A DNA stretch of 64,000 nt, taken from assembly GCA_002811675.1 (NCBI GenBank), contig PDIM01010326.1, forward strand, positions 16,291-80,290, read 5' to 3'. Position numbers and translations under genes: made by a program. Position 1 is the stretch's first letter. Each line of letters begins with the position of its first letter. This DNA is from Ichthyosporea sp. XGB-2017a (Eukaryota > Opisthokonta > Ichthyosporea). This document shows positions 29,396 to 39,739 of this stretch, piece by piece. The notes below the pieces were generated by a model. It did not search any database, was not told the DNA's origin, and saw only the letters and a list, made by a program, of their open reading frames with translations.

Positions 29396-31909
29396 CTATT
29401 CGGAGTTCAGATCAGCAAGAATACGATTGAAGCTGAAGGGAACGAAGAGATAGCCAGTACCTCCATAGAATTTGTTTTGAAATTCAACCCAATGAAGACG
29501 AAGGGCGTGCAAAAATGCAGACATACCTTCCATCAACAAAAGAACAGCAATTGACAACACAGCCCAAACAAAAAACGCGGGCACCAAGATAGCTGGCCCT
29601 CCATTAAGACCTTGGGTCAAAATCATATCCCACAAAACTTCAGAAAGCTGGGCATGGGCAAGAGACAAAGCCCACAAACGCAAGTAAGAGGCGGTGTTTG
29701 AAATTGCACCAAGGCAAAACTCAATAGTATGAATACTTTGGTGGACCATAATATCCCCAAAGTCAAACTCTTCATCATCATGCCCTCCTTCAATAACTCC
29801 ACCACTATTTTCTCCAGCCGGAAGCAAGCCAGTGTCAGACGCCAAAGAGGATGTAGAAGCTGCTCTTGAACGACGACGAGGTCTGTTCTCACTCTTTGAT
29901 TCGTGTTGTTTCTTCAAGTAGAATGGTTTTATCAACAGCATCCATGGAACACAAACAAGGGCAATAAGAACGAGAGTACACTGAACAAAAGCTTGTCCAC
30001 TGAAGAGCTGGTCTTGGGGATTAACGGTACCATATGCTAAAAACATATTGATAAGAGTAAGCAAAAGTCCAGGGAATCGAACAATGCTTTCTTCTGCAAC
30101 AATCCACCAGTTAGTGCACCACTTATACACAATCATTATACTCAAATAACCAAAGATGGACTGCAAGAAAATCATTTGGGGAACAAATTCTGCCCAAACG
30201 TTCAAAGGCTTTTTGAAGTAGCGATGATTGTACAGAGACAGAACAACACCAAAACTCATTTGCATGACACCAAGAATAACAGCTGACTTCATCTTATATG
30301 AATTAGTAAATGTCAGCTTGTTATCCGCGATGTTCCACATTGGATCAATACCAAATGGATAGGGAGTTCCACTAAAGCTAGCAGTGGGTGACAAATGGAT
30401 ACTTTCTCCAGCTTCTTCCTCAGGTGGCAGGGTCCAGCTAGATCCAAATAAATCTAAAGGCTTTGAAAAGGTATCATTGTAAATCATACCAGTGTACATA
30501 GAAAATATACCCATCAAAAAGATAATGTATCGTCCTCCAAACACAGTGTCGAACATCTCTCCTCCATTTCTGTAGTTCATTAGCTGCTTTTCCTTGATCA
30601 GCATGGCCGCTGCCGCCAACGTCATCAAGAAACCGTGTCCAAAATCACCAAACATAACTGCGAACAGAAATGGAAAGGTGATGACCGTAAAGGGACCAGG
30701 GTTGCACTCGCGGTAGTCTGCAACACCATAGGCATCAATAATATTCTGGAAACCAGCAGTGAACTTATTTGTCTTGTGAAAAGTCGGTGGAGACGAAAAG
30801 GTTGTCATGCGGTTCAGAATTGAGGGAACCGAGGACCCGGAGCGTTCCGCAGCTCTTCCAAGAGCATATTGAACGTCATTTATGCTTTTCACAGGGCACC
30901 AAGCTTCAGCAATAAGACACTTGTGAGTAACATCAAAGTTGAACATATTTAGTGCGTGATATGTCGACTTTGTTTTAGTAACTTGAACAGTCCAGGAAGG
31001 CAAAGAAAGAGCGGCATTCGAAAGAACGCGTCTTCGGTGTTCACTGGTTTTGTGAAGAACAGATTGAAGATCATCAATTCTTGTCATGACTTGAAGGGCC
31101 AAATCACGTCGCTCATTAGTGCTCTCAGGGCAAGGGTATACAGTTGCTCCAAAGCCCTCACAAATTCGCTTTACTTTGTTCTGCAAGGTTTCACCTTGAT
31201 AGAAGATAACAAAAACATTCTTCAAAGAAGGTTCACCAGTAGAGGGGTCATGAAGAGCTTGTTCAATATGCGCCTGTCTCATAAAGACATTTCCATGACA
31301 GGCTCTCCACAACAAGCGCTCAAAGCCGGCAACCTTTTCACGAGCAATCACACCGGCGGTAAAGCCAAGCTTGGCGACTCTATTGCGATCACCTCCAGTT
31401 TCAATATCCTCATTATACCCAAGCATAGGAGTTCTATCATCGATAGGTTGATCTTGAAACGAGCGGCGCCCAGCTTCCTCGAAAAAGATTGCTGTCTTTT
31501 TAAGTATTTGTCTCAACTCTGTAAGCTCAAGAAAATTGCGCTGGAGCATCTCTTCGTTGCTATTCAAGCCTTTAAGTTCCTTTTCCAATTCTTCAAAACG
31601 AATTTCCAACTCATCCATTTCGTTAACATTGGGTGCTCTAATACTACTTTCTTCATCGGCAGTCAGAACGTCCATCGGAAGTTCGGATTTAACAATCTGT
31701 TTGCTAAAAAAACGAAGCTTGCGCTCCATTTCTTCACAACGTTTTACTTCCTTAACAAAAGTACGCTGGAAAGCATTCACCTCTGCATTCAGATCATTAA
31801 ACTGGAGCAATCCCAACTCACCCAACTCCGTTACGGTATCATAGGCTGCTTCAGATTGAATGAAGAGCTGCACAAGGCACATCTCTTCCGAACGAAAAAG
31901 TGATCCCAT
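29396..31909 (-). CDS. ATP6V0A: V-ATPase V0 subunit a, copy 2, intact
   Basis: An intact single exon of 837 residues, in the usual 800-860 range. The N-terminal half (MGSLFRSEEMCLVQLF, coiled coils, RACHGNVFMRQ) is the cytosolic arm that binds the V1 peripheral stalks. The C-terminal half has about eight membrane helices, including FPFLFAVMFGDFGHG and the SYLRLWALSLAHAQLSEVLW helix with the essential Arg facing the c-ring. The protein forms the proton half-channels of the vacuolar/endosomal H+-ATPase. Copy 1 lies directly downstream in the same orientation and is clearly homologous throughout, so this is a tandem duplication with later divergence, mainly in the N-terminal linker and near the C-terminus. 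The stop is TAG. Confidence 0.95.
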   Translation of the reverse strand: MGSLFRSEEMCLVQLFIQSEAAYDTVTELGELGLLQFNDLNAEVNAFQRTFVKEVKRCEEMERKLRFFSKQIVKSELPMDVLTADEESSIRAPNVNEMDELEIRFEELEKELKGLNSNEEMLQRNFLELTELRQILKKTAIFFEEAGRRSFQDQPIDDRTPMLGYNEDIETGGDRNRVAKLGFTAGVIAREKVAGFERLLWRACHGNVFMRQAHIEQALHDPSTGEPSLKNVFVIFYQGETLQNKVKRICEGFGATVYPCPESTNERRDLALQVMTRIDDLQSVLHKTSEHRRRVLSNAALSLPSWTVQVTKTKSTYHALNMFNFDVTHKCLIAEAWCPVKSINDVQYALGRAAERSGSSVPSILNRMTTFSSPPTFHKTNKFTAGFQNIIDAYGVADYRECNPGPFTVITFPFLFAVMFGDFGHGFLMTLAAAAMLIKEKQLMNYRNGGEMFDTVFGGRYIIFLMGIFSMYTGMIYNDTFSKPLDLFGSSWTLPPEEEAGESIHLSPTASFSGTPYPFGIDPMWNIADNKLTFTNSYKMKSAVILGVMQMSFGVVLSLYNHRYFKKPLNVWAEFVPQMIFLQSIFGYLSIMIVYKWCTNWWIVAEESIVRFPGLLLTLINMFLAYGTVNPQDQLFSGQAFVQCTLVLIALVCVPWMLLIKPFYLKKQHESKSENRPRRRSRAASTSSLASDTGLLPAGENSGGVIEGGHDDEEFDFGDIMVHQSIHTIEFCLGAISNTASYLRLWALSLAHAQLSEVLWDMILTQGLNGGPAILVPAFFVWAVLSIAVLLLMEGMSAFLHALRLHWVEFQNKFYGGTGYLFVPFSFNRILADLNSE

Positions 31910-32749
31910 CTTTACTCACTTTGTCTTTCCTTCTATTACTCTTGTCTACAATATGTACACCTGCAATAGCTCTACTGATCCCCACTCCACAAACAGGAAC
32001 AGATCTTTGTTTTGGACCAGGCGAGAAATAATGACAATACTTGTTCTCTCCCTGGCCTGTCTGGCCTTCATAGAGTGTAATTGAATGCCCAGGTGTACCA
32101 CGATTCTCATACAAAATACTAACTATGGACCCGCCCATAATAACGCCCCCACAGTAATATTTCCCCATACAGCCAGAATACGCCCCCAATGCCCTGGCAC
32201 GTGGTCACAACCCTTAACCCCCTCATCCTTTATCTATCATCCCTAACCCTGGTCTACCTCTTCGTCACTCAGGGCCCAGGGGCCTTTGTGTTGGTTTGGA
32301 CTGGCTCTGACTGGCGGGGGCTGCTGCTTCGGCCTCCTCCAGCAGTGTTGTTTCACGTCCACTGCTCCACAGCTATAGCTATCAACCCATTCCTGATAAC
32401 AGTGATCCAGACTATTATCTAACTCACTCTGCCTCAATCCTGGTTATAGCCCACTCCACCAATTCAGCTCAGCCCAGCCGTACCCAGCCCAGAGTTGATA
32501 TCATTCCTCAAAATAGGCAGGCGTCAAACTCCAGACACTGGTGAATACGCCACTCGTTTGCAAAGAGTGCCAGACAAAGTACAAACACACGCTACTTAAA
32601 GGAGATTTGAAGGACCGGACAGTCTTCTGAGAGGAGTGGCCTTTACTTCCTTTAATAATTGGTGCTTGCCCTCAAATTGTTTTAGGTCATATTATTTTTT
32701 AAATCCCAAACAATATTGTTGTACATCTTTTTTTTCTCGGACATCTAAA
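31910..32749. promoter_or_regulatory. Divergent region V-ATPase a2 / glycosyltransferase
   Basis: About 840 bp between divergent start codons. A CCCTAACCCT 10-mer lies at 32241-32250. The stretch 32640-32749 has T-rich runs and could be a 5' UTR or a leader intron of the glycosyltransferase. An in-frame extension to 32636 lacks protein-like character, so it is not included in the CDS. Confidence 0.4.
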
Positions 32750-34927
32750 ATGCTTCATCAAGAACAGGGTAATGACAGTCAAGCGAACAAGGTAAGGATG
32801 CACTCATCACGAGCTCATCGTCGAAGTGCTTCAAGTTCAGGGATGCGACAAACTAGCACTCATTTGGAAATGGGAGAAGACGAGGCGCAACGGTTATTTG
32901 CTCGCGGTGGGCGTCGCGCATCTGGGGATGATGCGTCTTCTTTGTATGGAGTAGGAGGTGGGGGAAACAAGAAAACGAACATCCCAAGTAAGGGACCATT
33001 CATGGCGGAAGTTCTGAAATATATACGCCATATTAATTTCAATAATGTGCTGGCCTTGTTGTTACTTTTGGCACTGGCATTGATTTTTCTCAATATGTCC
33101 AACAGTGGCAAGCGGCGCCAAACAATGGCCGATGGGAGGGATGTTTTGGTCCCGTATGGAGAACTAAAGCCATTCCCAAAAATGACCTATTCTAAGGATG
33201 CAGATTATTTGCCAAGCAATGTGCTGACAATATTTTCCATTCTTCGTCAACTTCACCCATCTTCGACGGATAAAAACCATGTTTCAGAGAAGTACAATGA
33301 GGGGCTTGGCTATATATCAACTGTAAATGCCGTGCGCAGCTGGCTCTCGCTTGGTAAACCGGTTTCAGTTGTTTTGTTTGGGGATCAAACGTCCTGTAAT
33401 CATGTTGTTTCTAGTGTTCTGGTAACTATACCATCGGACCGCCGAAAGTATGTTCGATGTGTGGATATTCCGTGCTTTGACGCAAAATATGGAGCTCCTA
33501 TGTACAGCTGTATTTTTGCTAAAGCAAAAGAATTGGCCTTAGGCAAAACAGAATTTATTATGTATTCAAATTCTGATATTATATACACAGACGATTTGTT
33601 ACACACTATCAACAGAGTGTCTATTCAGTTCAGCGAGAAGCTCTTAATGATCGGCTCGCGACAGGACTTTGATTTTTGGCATTATCTTGATGTAATGAAA
33701 AGTAACTGGCAGGAATCTATCAGGAATATTGCTTTGAACATGGGAGTGGAGCATAACTACTTTGGAATCGACTACTTTCTCTTTCGAACAAAATTTTTCC
33801 CCGAAATGCCTGATTTTCTTGTTGGCCGAATTCGATGGGATAATTGGCTTGTAGCAACACGCATTAAAACTAAAGGGTTTGCAACAGTCGACTCTAGCAA
33901 TGCTGTTTTAGCTCTTCACCAAAACCACGTACATTCATATGCCAGTCACAATAGACCAGGTCGTGAAGTGAATGAGAAAATTATGGGGTCAGTAGATTAT
34001 AATCTAGGGCATATTCAAAGAACATATTATGTAATTGAGCGAGTGTGGAAGAAAGATGAAGCAATTGGTAGATTTGGCCACCATCGAAACATTCTTGATT
34101 GCAGTGAAGAGAATCCGAGCGTGTTTGAACATTGCAAAATTGAAAGGCGTCCTCAGGATCTTTCGGTAATGCTTTGGAAACATGCGGTTAAAAAGAATGT
34201 GGTGGTTTTGTCAAACTCATGCACCGACGAAAACGTCGTCAATGAATGGGTGGCATCTGTAAAAAAAGCAAAGATTTCAAATTACTTTATTCAGTGTTAT
34301 AATGAGCATGCATTTCGAGAGCTTTTGCTGAATACAAATCTCCCAGTCATGTACATAAGTCCTCAAGAAATCATTAAGGGGAGACGGATTGCGCCATATC
34401 CAAATCCAACCCCAGCAGGGGAAATGATATTGCGTCTTTTTCTTATTAAAGAGATTGTGAAGCGAACTCACTTTGTTTTGTCAGTTACAGCTGATGTGGT
34501 TGTTAACGGGGCGCTTATATTGGAGCTTGGGGAGGTTAGCCATGATTTGGGTATGGTTGGGGCAAACAAAGAAAAAACGACTTTGGCGAATGCTAGTTTT
34601 AGCACCAACGTTCTTTATGTTAAACCTTCTACGGAAACTCTTTCTCTGTTTGAAATGGCATTCAAAGACATCGAAGAACTTTATGCTGGAGAGCATCCTT
34701 TTGCTAATAACGCAAAGGAGGACCCAGAGAATACTATTCATAACGCACCCAATCGTCCGGCTAATGAAGAAAGTGTGTCGAAGAAGCTAGAGGAAAAGTT
34801 TAAAGGGCATAAAACTGAAAAGCCCATTTCAGTTGTGCTTTTGGATAAAAGTTCCGTGTCTAATCCCTTAAAAGAAGTGGTAATGCCTTTTGATAAGTCG
34901 GGTGGGGAAGAACAGGAAAAGAAGTAA
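32750..34927 (+). CDS. Type II membrane glycosyltransferase-like protein
   Basis: 725 residues from ATG 32750. A Ser/Arg-rich cytosolic N-terminus precedes one transmembrane helix (VLALLLLLALALIFLNM, near 100-117), giving Golgi type II topology. The first lumenal domain has a nucleotide-sugar-transferase look: VVLFGDQTSC, YSNSDIIYTDDLL (a DxD-like metal site), MIGSRQDFDFWHY, then HNYFGIDYFLFRT and IRWDNWLVATRIK. This pattern occurs in uncharacterised transferases of algae, protists and bacteria. A second domain after about 480 (VVVLSNSCTDENVVNEWV, SVTADVVVNGALILELG, NVLYVKPS) resembles the GT77-like nucleotide-diphospho-sugar transferase fold. The protein may therefore be bifunctional. Donor and acceptor are unknown. 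Confidence 0.7.
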   Translation: MLHQEQGNDSQANKVRMHSSRAHRRSASSSGMRQTSTHLEMGEDEAQRLFARGGRRASGDDASSLYGVGGGGNKKTNIPSKGPFMAEVLKYIRHINFNNVLALLLLLALALIFLNMSNSGKRRQTMADGRDVLVPYGELKPFPKMTYSKDADYLPSNVLTIFSILRQLHPSSTDKNHVSEKYNEGLGYISTVNAVRSWLSLGKPVSVVLFGDQTSCNHVVSSVLVTIPSDRRKYVRCVDIPCFDAKYGAPMYSCIFAKAKELALGKTEFIMYSNSDIIYTDDLLHTINRVSIQFSEKLLMIGSRQDFDFWHYLDVMKSNWQESIRNIALNMGVEHNYFGIDYFLFRTKFFPEMPDFLVGRIRWDNWLVATRIKTKGFATVDSSNAVLALHQNHVHSYASHNRPGREVNEKIMGSVDYNLGHIQRTYYVIERVWKKDEAIGRFGHHRNILDCSEENPSVFEHCKIERRPQDLSVMLWKHAVKKNVVVLSNSCTDENVVNEWVASVKKAKISNYFIQCYNEHAFRELLLNTNLPVMYISPQEIIKGRRIAPYPNPTPAGEMILRLFLIKEIVKRTHFVLSVTADVVVNGALILELGEVSHDLGMVGANKEKTTLANASFSTNVLYVKPSTETLSLFEMAFKDIEELYAGEHPFANNAKEDPENTIHNAPNRPANEESVSKKLEEKFKGHKTEKPISVVLLDKSSVSNPLKEVVMPFDKSGGEEQEKK

Positions 34928-35355
34928 TGATAATTGGAACCGTGTATGTGGAAACAATAAAAGAATAAATACACATCATTGCTGCCCATGCGTCAAAGAT
35001 ATGCGACTTGCGTATTCCAACAAGGTCAGGCGTCAGCAAGGAGCTCCTTGAGGTCAGTGGAGGAAATATTGCCCAGCTAGAGTGGGGTGCAGACTGCAGT
35101 ACTTAATAGTGAGTGTAACCCTACGCCAAGCGGTGTAATATTGGTGCTGGTTTGTGTGTTCACTGGCCACCGGCCACGGAGCTGCCGCTGTGTCTTCTTC
35201 CAAGGAGCTCTCCGTGGTTCTTCCCCCTTGTATAAATAAAACATAAAGCCCTGCCTCTGCTGGTGTTGTGATTGGAAGTTACGCTGCTCGTGAATCTGGA
35301 AGGTATAGAATTTTGGGAAAGAGGAGAGCTGAGGCGAGATTGATTAACATATAAG
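34928..35355. other. Intergenic region glycosyltransferase / PFDN6
   Basis: AATAAAAGAATAAA near 34957 provides the 3' end of the glycosyltransferase. The rest should contain the PFDN6 promoter. No other gene is seen. Confidence 0.45.
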
Positions 35356-35887
35356 ATGGAACAGAAATTGCAGGAACAGGTGGCCAAGCTAAGAGAAGCA
35401 CAAAAGGAGTACCAGAAGTTGGTAGCTGCCAAAGAGCAGTACGGGAGGCAGCTGCATGAAAATGAAATGGTTCTAGAGGCGAGTGATGTTAACGGATCTG
35501 GGTGTTTGGCTTTGGGGGCAGTTAATAATAACACGTATGACTTTTGATTGTGTATGTCATGTTTGTATAGGAAATTAAATTAATGGAAGATGGGGATAAA
35601 GTATTCAAACTCGTGGGGCCGGTTCTGGTGAAACAGGAAGTGAATGAGGCGTCTCAGAATGTTGAAAAGAGATTAGAATTCATAAATGGAGAGCTGTAAG
35701 TACTGTGACGAGGTTGGCTTTTTGGTTGGTATGTGTGTAAATACTTATGATATTGTGTTAACTGGACTATAGAAAGCGACTTGAAAAACAAATGGCCGAT
35801 TCTGAATCCCAGCAGGAAACTCTGCGTGAAGATATTACAAAGATTCAACAGAAGTATCAGGCCCAGATGCAAAAAGCATCTGCTTAA
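35356..35887 (+). CDS. PFDN6: Prefoldin subunit 6
   Basis: Three exons, 35356-35478, 35571-35695 and 35773-35887, give 120 residues, matching the family length (human 129). The coiled-coil N-terminus (MEQKLQEQVAKLREAQKEYQ) leads to the beta-hairpin region EEIKLMEDGDKVFKLVGPVL and VKQE, then a C-terminal coiled coil. Prefoldin hands nascent actin and tubulin to the CCT chaperonin. The first intron appears to be GC-AG: exon 1 ends GTTCTAGAG and the donor is GCGAGT. This joins to human-like NIVKEEL spacing with no gap. A GTTAAC donor nine bases later would insert three residues. The second intron is normal (GTAAGT to TATAG). Confidence 0.88.
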
Positions 35888-36245
35888 GTATGCTCGTGTG
35901 TTGCAGATATGTATGCATTGAAGTCTAATGTACATATCTTTGCTATGGCTGATCTTCATTGCACACCTTTGCGTCATTGAATTTGTTTTCTTTTACTCTC
36001 TACAAACAAATCCCCTCTCATTTCCCTCTTTTTCGAAGAACGGTGACCGAAACGCACACTGTCTGTGTTGTTACACATTGTCTTAATTTATTAATATAAT
36101 ATATTTCCTTTGGTAAATCCTATGCAGTTTACAAAGTGCAATCCTTGGGACCTGTAGACGAAACGTTTTCCTGCGGAAGTAAGACACACCATAACCGAGA
36201 CAAACAACAGCATACGCAAGCACTTAAATAAAAACATTTCGTCCA
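35888..36245. other. Convergent 3' region PFDN6 / SLA2
   Basis: 358 bp, AT-rich, containing the 3' UTRs of two convergent genes. No additional feature is supported. Confidence 0.45.
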
Positions 36246-39158
36246 CTAATCGGTATCTTGCTCGTGATAGTTCGCCTTGCGGAAAGACAGTAGTTTCTGG
36301 CGTTCTTTTGCAAGTTTGGTTTCCAATTCCAGCACCTTTGTCGACATTTCCATTTCCTTGCGTTTCGCCTGTATGTGCGAAAGATTGTCCAGCTTGACAT
36401 CGTCTTTCGGCTCAACAAGCTCTGCACCTTCCTTTGCCACTCTAACCAAAGCCTTGGTAGCATCAGTAACAGCCCCAGCTGCAGTTTCCAAGTGCTCCTG
36501 GGTTTTACTAAATCTATCAGCTTTAACGCGAGCAGCGGCCACAAGCTGTGCAGTACTGGCAGCAATTTCACGCGACGCCACGATAAGCTCTTCCACCTTT
36601 TTCGTTCCAGAGACAAACCCATCCGCCGTTTCAACAAGCACACCTGCACCCCATCCTACAGCCTGTGCAGCTGAAATGAGCCCTTCTGTCCACCTACTAT
36701 TCTTTTTGTAAAACTCAGTAGCAGAAGCACTTCCTTTTCCTTTTGCAACGACTTCCTTTTGAGAATCTGTGGCTTTTTCTATAAGTACTTGAATGCACTT
36801 CATCAAGCCCGAAGAAGCACCAAGAATACTTTCATTAACATCTAGTTTCACACCAGTATTTTCGCGTCTAGATTTCTCCATGAGTTCTTGAATCTGTTTA
36901 GCAGCATCCGCAATGGCCTGGGCAGCTGCTTCCATTTCATTTTCGAGCACATTTCCAAGCTGATCTTGATCAGGTACTTGCTTAGGAATAAGGTCATCGG
37001 TTAGCTTGGAGAATCCATCCAACGCCATTTTGAGTTTTGCAGATGATTTGGAAATGGACATACCCTTCTTCGCCATATCATCCCCTGGTGAACATTTGAC
37101 CTTCTCTAAGTGATCCAGTGCGCCCTTACCTATCTTATTCAAAGCAGATATTATATCTTGCTCCACCTTTTCCTCATCAGTAAGTCTCGTGATTCCCTTG
37201 CCACCACTAAATAAGTCTTGAACTGCGGCAGCAAGAAGAGTGGTATTTCCTAGAGTCTGAAACGAAAGCGCCCCCCCCGAATTATTGAAGAACGAAATAA
37301 AGTCAGTGGTCATCTTTTTGTTATGGCCCTGGGTGTGTCCGGTAGCATCAAGTACATTTTCAGCACTGGCATTCATATTTCCAGCAAACCCTTTGCTATT
37401 AAGCTCGGTGATGGATTCCGAAATCATTTTTTTCGCTTCGTCCACTGCCTGATTAATCATATCCCGCTTCGCATTCAGTTTTTCCTCTTCCAACTTCTGC
37501 GCTTCCAACTTCGCAGCTTCTTGCGCCTCTAGCTCTTTCTTTAGTTTCCCTTCAAATACTTTCTTTTGGGCATCCAGGGCTTTCTTTAGATTTTCAAACT
37601 CGCTACGGTACTTTGCCAGTTCTACACCTTCTTCATTACTCTTCATATCCTGTGCCTTTTTCAAATCCAATGCCATGGCCTGAAACTTTGCTTTTTCAGT
37701 TTCCAAAAACTGGATCTTTTCTTGTGCTGCCAGGTTCGAGTGCTCAAACTCCATTCTCAGCTCCTCTACTTCTTGCTTTGACTTTGCATCACCTCCCGCT
37801 GATTGCTTCAACAAAGCAAGATGTTTGTCTCTCAAATCTGAGTACATCTTAAACATTTTTGCGTGCTTATCTTCTGCAGTAGACGCCTTTTGCAATTTCT
37901 CCTGTAAATCCCTAATTTCTGCTTCCTTTTGGGCGAGACTGCCCTCATCAGATTTGCTTCTCTCAAGTTCGCCATACAAATCTCGTAGACGCTAACGTTT
38001 AAAAAAGAAGAAACAACAATAAACAATATTGCATCAGCCAAACATTCAAACCAAAAAAAATCATGTGTTCAAACTCCTTAAACATACCTGTTTCAGCATT
38101 TCAATAGTAGCATAATCTTCCATATGCTGTATTTTTAAGGCTTCCAGGGCCTGTTTTAGTTCCTCAATAATTCGATAAAGTTCTGCAATCAAGCGATCCT
38201 TTTCTGCCTCCGTATCATCTTTAAACTGAACTTGATCCGGAAGGGCAGCAAAGTTTTCGTCAAATATTTGTGGAAAAGTGTTTGTCTCCTTTGGTCGTGG
38301 GGGAAGATTTGGGGGCTGTTGAACACCGCCCATTTGAAGAAAATCAGGAGGATTGTCCGGAAGCTGAGGAACGCGAGTTAAGGATGAAACATATTTCAAA
38401 TTTGAGGAATCAAAATAAAATCTTTTCAACATATAAAACTGCCTGTTAAATTCTTCACGGTGTGCTGCCAAATTCGCTGGGTTCATGCACCGATGAAGTC
38501 TAATCAGAATATCCACTACGATACGATACAAATCGCCTGATTCATTAATTAAAGGGACCAGAGCAGACGTGCGGCATTCCAACTGACTAGTCGTGAGGTT
38601 TGAATTCACCATGGAAAATATAATCTTCTGGAACTTATCAATGGCATCCTGCATCCCAAAAATAGCAGTGACCAGATGATATCCAGTTTCGTTATCAGAC
38701 GCGGCTTTTGTTTTAAGATATTCATCAAAGTCCAAATTGCCTGCCTGCTCGGGGTTATTCAGATGAAACTGAATCTTGTAGTTGATAAAGTCAATATACC
38801 CTGAAATAAGAAGTGCATATTCTGATCTGCGCTGCTGCCATATTTGTGCTAGTCCAGAGAGCTCCCCTTTGCGCTGATCCGAGTCTACAATGACATTGGG
38901 ATGTCCATCATGAAGCAGCGAATGGACAGTAATTAAAGCCTTCCAGCACATTACCTGATGTGTGCCCAGGGGAAGTTTTCTCAAAGAATCCCAAAAGATC
39001 TGACCCCCAAAATGCGTCCATGTCGTAATCACAGCACTTCGAATGTGCTTCGGCTTCGGAGCAACCTCTTCCTTGTTACAGGCTTTCGAAAGCGCTTGAT
39101 CCTGCTGTTTTTCAAATTTCTCCCGGTCTTTCGACCCATACTTCGGTCTAAACGACAT
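36246..39158 (-). CDS. SLA2: Clathrin/actin adaptor SLA2/HIP1R type (ANTH-THATCH)
   Basis: Exons 39158-38088 and 37991-36246 (intron GTATGT...TTAG, 96 bp) give 938 residues (yeast Sla2 has 968). Residues 1-280 form an ANTH domain (HIRSAVITTWTHFGG, LPLGTHQVMCWKALITVHSLLHDGHP, and LHRCMNP). A proline-rich linker (QPPNLPPRP) follows, then a long coiled coil rich in Glu/Lys/Gln. The last 220 residues form a THATCH (I/LWEQ) actin-binding module (RWTEGLISAAQAVGWGAGVLVE, IAASTAQLVAAARVKADR, LVRVAKEGAEL). The protein links PtdIns(4,5)P2 membrane and clathrin coats to actin during endocytosis. The true ATG is at 39158; upstream codons in frame start with TTG. Confidence 0.93.
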
Positions 39159-39739
39159 GTTGCTATATTTCAATTGTCAACGTCCCTATACTTCTTTTCT
39201 TTCTTTCTCTCTCAATAAATACACCAAAGAACAAAGGAGCAAAAGGAGCAATAGAAATCACACAAAATAAATAAAATCCAGCTATAAGCCACAGCTAGCT
39301 GCCTGTTATCTATTAATTACAATAAACCACACAATCATGGGAGTAATCATAAACCAAACAAATATCATAGCGACGTACACGCGTAGGTGGAGGATCCGAA
39401 GAAGCTGGGGGTTATTAGGGGAAGCTATATATAGCAGCTAGCCCTGCCCTTCGGTACCTTATGATAGACTCCAGCTGATCCTATGACAAGGGCCATTATC
39501 AAGAGGAAGAAGAAGAGGGGAACAAACAAAGGATTAACAAAGAACCACCCCTGCAGGCTATGATCCTTGTCCACACAAGTGTACTCCAACACAGTCATAC
39601 ACACTTACTTCTAATAGATACTGCGATATCACAAAGCATCTCTACTACAGCCCGGCTGGTGTTATTGTTCACCGCCATCATTTTGTTCCCGACAATTTGG
39701 TTCACGTAAAATTTGTGCTCGTTAAGCAGCTTCATAATC
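39159..39739. promoter_or_regulatory. Divergent promoter SLA2 / ABCB7
   Basis: About 580 bp. It contains ACAGCTAGCTG at 39291-39301 (the same 11-mer as upstream of the EGF gene), CAGCTAGCC near 39437 and CCAGCTGATCC near 39470. No gene is seen. Confidence 0.4.

Noticed and set aside
32636-32749. N-terminal extension of the glycosyltransferase
   Set aside because: T-rich, with Cys/Phe-rich low-quality sequence before the ATG at 32750, which starts the protein-like N-terminus.
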